Translations under genes and position numbers: made by a program
Shown: positions 4,925 to 8,040 of the stretch, in pieces
How the letters are laid out: each line of letters opens with the position of its first letter
How positions within the stretch are numbered: position 1 is the stretch's first letter
The notes under the pieces: model-generated
Databases searched by the model: none
Seen by the model: only the letters and a program-made list of their open reading frames with translations
What the model was told of the DNA's origin: nothing
Source: Lachnoclostridium sp. UBA933
Lineage (GTDB): Bacteria; Bacillota; Clostridia; Lachnospirales; Lachnospiraceae
Assembly (NCBI GenBank): GCA_002293545.1
Contig: DBDL01000150.1
Coordinates: forward strand, 6,034 to 14,073
Reading direction: 5' to 3'
Length of the DNA stretch: 8,040 nt

Positions 4925-7900
4925 TCAGGAAAAGAAATCGTCAATGGACATTTGGTCGGTCAGCGGCAGTGCGCTCAGCACTCCCAGTTCCATCATTTTA
5001 TCAATTGTAGTGGAATTCACTTTCGTCCGGTTCTTAAAATCCTCTACCGACGTATATTTTTTCTTCGCCGATTCTTCTTCTACCATCTCTGCCGCTTTAT
5101 CGCCCATGCCCTCGATTGCCAGTAATGACGGCATGATTTTATCGTTTATTATTTGAAATTCCGCTGACTTTGCCCGGAAAATATCAAGAGGTTCAAAGGT
5201 AAAGCCTCTGGCATACATTTCCTGGACGATTTTCATATCCTTATAGGAGTCCTGCTCCTTTTTACTCAGTTCATTCATCCGTTTCGTATAATCTCTTATA
5301 TTTTCTTCCAGTTTTTCTTTCCCAAGACACATGATTTCATAATCAAACGCCGATGCACGGATGCTGAAATAAGCGGCATAGTACGCCAGCGGATGATATA
5401 CCTTAAAATAAGCGATACGAAATGCCATCATGACATAAGCAACCGCATGTGCTTTCGGGAACATGTACTTGATTTTCTTACAGGACTCGATATACCACTC
5501 CCGGACCCCTGCATCCCGCATCGCCTGTTCCCATTCCTCTTTTAGTCCCTTTCCTTTCCTGACACTTTCCATAATCGTAAACGCCAGTCCGTTTTCCACC
5601 CCGGTATGAATCAAATACGTCATAATGTCATCACGGGTACAAATAGCGGTACCGAGTTCGCAATCTCCGTTCTTTATATAATCCTGTGCATTATTCAGCC
5701 ATACATCCGTACCATGGGAAAGCCCCGATATGCGTACCAAGTCCGAGAAGCACTTCGGTTTTGTGTCACGCAGCATCTGCATAACAAATTCCGTCCCGAA
5801 CTCCGGCACCCCTAAACTGCCCAGATCACAGCCCATCAGTTCCTCTTTCGATACCTCCAAAGCCCCGGTATCCATAAAAAGAGAAAGAACTTTTTTGTCG
5901 TCCATGGGGATCGTCAGCGGGTCCACACCGGTTAAATCCTGAAGCTTGCGTATCATCGTCGGATCGTCGTGACCGAGTATGTCCAGCTTCAATAAGTTAT
6001 GGTCAATCGAATGATAATCAAAATGAGTGGTAATAATCGGTGTGTCCCTGTCATTTGCCGGATGCTGCACCGGTGTAAATTTATAGATTTCCTCGCCGAA
6101 CGGCAAAACGATAATACCGCCCGGATGCTGCCCGGTAGAACGCCGCACGCCTACAAGACCTTCAATCATCCGCTGTATTTCCTCATCGCGCTTATTGATA
6201 TTTTTCTCCTCAAAATATTTCTTGACAAATCCAAACGCCGTTCTGTCTGCCATCGTACCGATTGTTCCGGCACGGAATGTCTGCCCTTTTCCGAAAATCA
6301 CTTCCGTATACTCATGCGCCTTGCTTTGGTACTCACCGGAAAAATTCAAGTCGATATCCGGTTCCTTATCTCCGTAAAACCCAAGAAATGTTTCAAACGG
6401 GATATCATGCCCCTCCCCGGTCAGGGGATTTCCGCAAACCGGACAAGCCTTATCCGGCATATCACAACCGGAGCTTCCGGCATACTTTTTCACTTCTTCC
6501 GAATCAAAATCCGAATAAGAGCATTCTTTGCAGTAATAATGAGCCGGCAGCGGATTCACCTCGGTAATCCCCGCCATCGTCGCGGCAAAAGAAGACCCGA
6601 CCGATCCTCGTGAACCGACCAGATAACCGTCTTCATTCGATTTCCAAACGAGCTTTTGCGCAATGATATACATGACGGCAAACTCATTGTCTATGATGGA
6701 TTTCAGCTCATGCTCCAGCCGGTCATTGACCGGTTTCGGCAACTCCGTTCCATAGATGGAATGTGCTTTTTCTTCACAAATACGCCGCAGCTCTTCCGCC
6801 GAATTTTCAATGACCGGCGGACACCGGTCCGGGTATACCGGTTCGATTTTCTCTATCCTGCCGGCAATGTTATTGGAATTGGTAATAACGACTTCTCTTG
6901 CTTTCTCTTCCCCCAAATATTCAAATTCCTCCAGCATTTCTTTTGTCGTCCGGAAAAATAACGGCGGCTGTTCGTCGGTCATACCGACACCTGATTGCAT
7001 AATATGGCGGTAAATCGAATCCTCAGGGTTTAAAAAATGTACGTCACAGGTTGCAACAACCGGTTTGCCAAACTTTTCACCGAGTGACACAATCGTCCGG
7101 TTGATATCCCGTAAATCTTCTTCACTGTTCATATAAGGATAGCGTTTGCTTTCCAGCATAAACCGGTTATTTCCGGTTGGCTGGATCTCGAAATAATCAT
7201 AGAACTCACAAAGACTGCGGATTCGTCCCGCCCCCTCATCCCTTGTAATCGCTTTTACCAGTTCCCCCGCTTCGCAGGCGGAGCCAATCAGCAGCCCCTC
7301 CGAGTATTTTTCATAAATACTTTTGGGTATTCTGGGTCTGCGGTGAAAATATTCCAGGTGTGAAATGGATATCAAGCGATACAGGTTGATTCTTCCTGTT
7401 TCATTTGCCGCAAGGATAATCGCATGATAATATTGTTTTTTTCTTAGAATATTCGCTGAAAAATCAGTAGCCTTCTTCAGACCCTCCAAATCACGGATTC
7501 CTTTGCTCTCCAGCATTTTCATCTGCTGGTAATGTATCTGAATCATCGCTTCCGTACAGTGATAGGCATTGGAGCGGTTATGAATCGGTATCTTCAGGCG
7601 TTTACAAACTGCCGCCAGCTCATACCTTGCCATATCCGGCAAAAGGAACTGGGACATCTGTGTCGCATCAATATAAGAATATCCCGTAAAAGAAATCCCC
7701 ATATCCTCTCCAAGCTCGTTCAGCCACCGTAAATTATTTTCTATTTTATAAGAGATCAAAATGGAATTTCGGCAAAATTCCGCAAATTCCGGCAGATAAT
7801 CTTTGATTTTCGGCGCATTGCGGATATCTTCCTCCGCATACTTTCCTTTGTTCAGACGCTCAACCGGAATGATTACTTCCGGATTTATATAGGTATGGCA

Positions 7901-8040
7901 GCGTCTGATTACTTCTCCCTCAATCACTTTCACTGCCGAGATTTCCACAATTCCTTCTCTCTGCAAAGACCTTCCGGTTTTCATCATATGAAATAACACA
8001 AACGGGTCCTTAAAAGTCATTCCGTTCGGATGTCCTTTGG
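4925..8040 (-). CDS. polC: DNA polymerase III alpha subunit, PolC type, partial (5' end outside window)
   Basis: PolC is the replicative polymerase of low-GC Gram-positives. The frame is open to the window edge (6 codons before the ATG at 8020) and B. subtilis PolC has about 415 residues before this point, so the N-terminal OB domain and first half of PHP lie outside. Numbering from 8020: exonuclease-like domain about 1-175; second half of PHP about 199-400 with DVH at 326-328; VGSRGSVGSS at 468-477; zinc motif Cys497, 500, 526 and 529; catalytic PDIDLNFSG with Asp555 and Asp557; third Asp680 in LLKLDILGHDD; KYMFPKAHAVAY; helix-hairpin-helix-like region about 966-1015. Polymerase motifs are intact. 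The exonuclease catalytic positions are all replaced: FDVETTG of B. subtilis is FHMMKTG here. The end, QMSIDDFFS, departs from the usual QLSLF clamp motif. A non-redundant second PolC copy cannot be excluded from this window. Confidence 0.96.
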   Translation of the reverse strand, partial: KGHPNGMTFKDPFVLFHMMKTGRSLQREGIVEISAVKVIEGEVIRRCHTYINPEVIIPVERLNKGKYAEEDIRNAPKIKDYLPEFAEFCRNSILISYKIENNLRWLNELGEDMGISFTGYSYIDATQMSQFLLPDMARYELAAVCKRLKIPIHNRSNAYHCTEAMIQIHYQQMKMLESKGIRDLEGLKKATDFSANILRKKQYYHAIILAANETGRINLYRLISISHLEYFHRRPRIPKSIYEKYSEGLLIGSACEAGELVKAITRDEGAGRIRSLCEFYDYFEIQPTGNNRFMLESKRYPYMNSEEDLRDINRTIVSLGEKFGKPVVATCDVHFLNPEDSIYRHIMQSGVGMTDEQPPLFFRTTKEMLEEFEYLGEEKAREVVITNSNNIAGRIEKIEPVYPDRCPPVIENSAEELRRICEEKAHSIYGTELPKPVNDRLEHELKSIIDNEFAVMYIIAQKLVWKSNEDGYLVGSRGSVGSSFAATMAGITEVNPLPAHYYCKECSYSDFDSEEVKKYAGSSGCDMPDKACPVCGNPLTGEGHDIPFETFLGFYGDKEPDIDLNFSGEYQSKAHEYTEVIFGKGQTFRAGTIGTMADRTAFGFVKKYFEEKNINKRDEEIQRMIEGLVGVRRSTGQHPGGIIVLPFGEEIYKFTPVQHPANDRDTPIITTHFDYHSIDHNLLKLDILGHDDPTMIRKLQDLTGVDPLTIPMDDKKVLSLFMDTGALEVSKEELMGCDLGSLGVPEFGTEFVMQMLRDTKPKCFSDLVRISGLSHGTDVWLNNAQDYIKNGDCELGTAICTRDDIMTYLIHTGVENGLAFTIMESVRKGKGLKEEWEQAMRDAGVREWYIESCKKIKYMFPKAHAVAYVMMAFRIAYFKVYHPLAYYAAYFSIRASAFDYEIMCLGKEKLEENIRDYTKRMNELSKKEQDSYKDMKIVQEMYARGFTFEPLDIFRAKSAEFQIINDKIMPSLLAIEGMGDKAAEMVEEESAKKKYTSVEDFKNRTKVNSTTIDKMMELGVLSALPLTDQMSIDDFFS
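7547..7993 (-). other. Degenerate proofreading exonuclease domain within PolC
   Basis: Three exonuclease motifs align with B. subtilis PolC but lack catalytic residues. Motif I (7993-7973): FDVETTG becomes FHMMKTG, replacing Asp and Glu by His and Met. Motif II (7762-7721): the HNASFD segment becomes YKIENN, losing its Asp. Motif III (7582-7547): the HRAIYDTEA segment becomes SNAYHCTEA, with Ser and Cys at the His and Asp positions. I checked all three on the nucleotide sequence; the frame is open throughout, so the fold is probably kept without nuclease activity. The family alignment is from memory. Confidence 0.75.

Noticed and set aside
5999..6613. Long plus-strand open frame (204 codons) inside polC
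   Set aside because: It is antisense to the highly conserved polymerase core, its translation resembles no family I know, and I saw no support for a ribosome binding site; treated as a shadow.
8018..8020. ATG at 8020 as the true start of a short PolC
   Set aside because: The frame stays open to the window edge, no well-spaced ribosome binding site is seen, and PolC normally has about 400 more N-terminal residues. A true short form cannot be fully excluded without upstream sequence.

Overview
All genes lie on the minus strand, in the transcription order polC (5' end beyond position 8040), rpsB, tsf, proS, punA, and the first codons of a further gene cut off at position 1. The window looks like a Gram-positive Clostridia chromosome, most likely Lachnospiraceae. 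A PolC-type replicase is characteristic of Firmicutes and their close relatives. The ProRS and trimeric PNP sequences read like clostridial versions, ribosome binding sites are strong GGAGG types, and base composition is moderate. This assignment rests on recognition, not on a search.

Region by region (minus-strand reading, high to low coordinates). Positions 8040-4925 hold most of polC: the exonuclease-like domain, the second half of the PHP domain, and the complete polymerase and C-terminal parts. Positions 4924-4684 are a regulatory region with a 9-bp palindrome, an AT-rich palindrome, a good sigma-A-type promoter, and a leader of about 100 nt whose complementary segments interleave as in a pseudoknot and reach into the rpsB ribosome binding site. 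rpsB (4683-3757) and tsf (3731-2802) form the classic S2/EF-Ts pair, ended by a strong intrinsic terminator (2788-2745). proS (2725-998) begins almost immediately after that terminator. A 123-nt gap with three inverted repeats precedes punA (874-50). A short 14-nt gap then leads into a truncated gene (35-1), probably an amidohydrolase.

The genes serve replication (PolC), translation (S2, EF-Ts, ProRS) and purine nucleoside salvage (PNP and possibly an amidohydrolase). In Bacillus subtilis, rpsB-tsf and proS-polC sit at the two ends of one conserved cluster. Here polC lies upstream of rpsB, proS directly follows tsf, and the genes normally between them are absent.

The most notable observation is in PolC. 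The polymerase active site is intact, but every catalytic position of the built-in 3'-5' proofreading exonuclease that I can align is replaced, although the domain keeps its length and an open frame. The other points of interest are the candidate S2 autoregulatory leader, an unusual acidic tail on S2, a terminator that leaves no room for a proS promoter, and a non-canonical clamp-binding-like C-terminus on PolC. I saw no mobile element, CRISPR array, tRNA or rRNA, and no wholly unknown multi-gene system.
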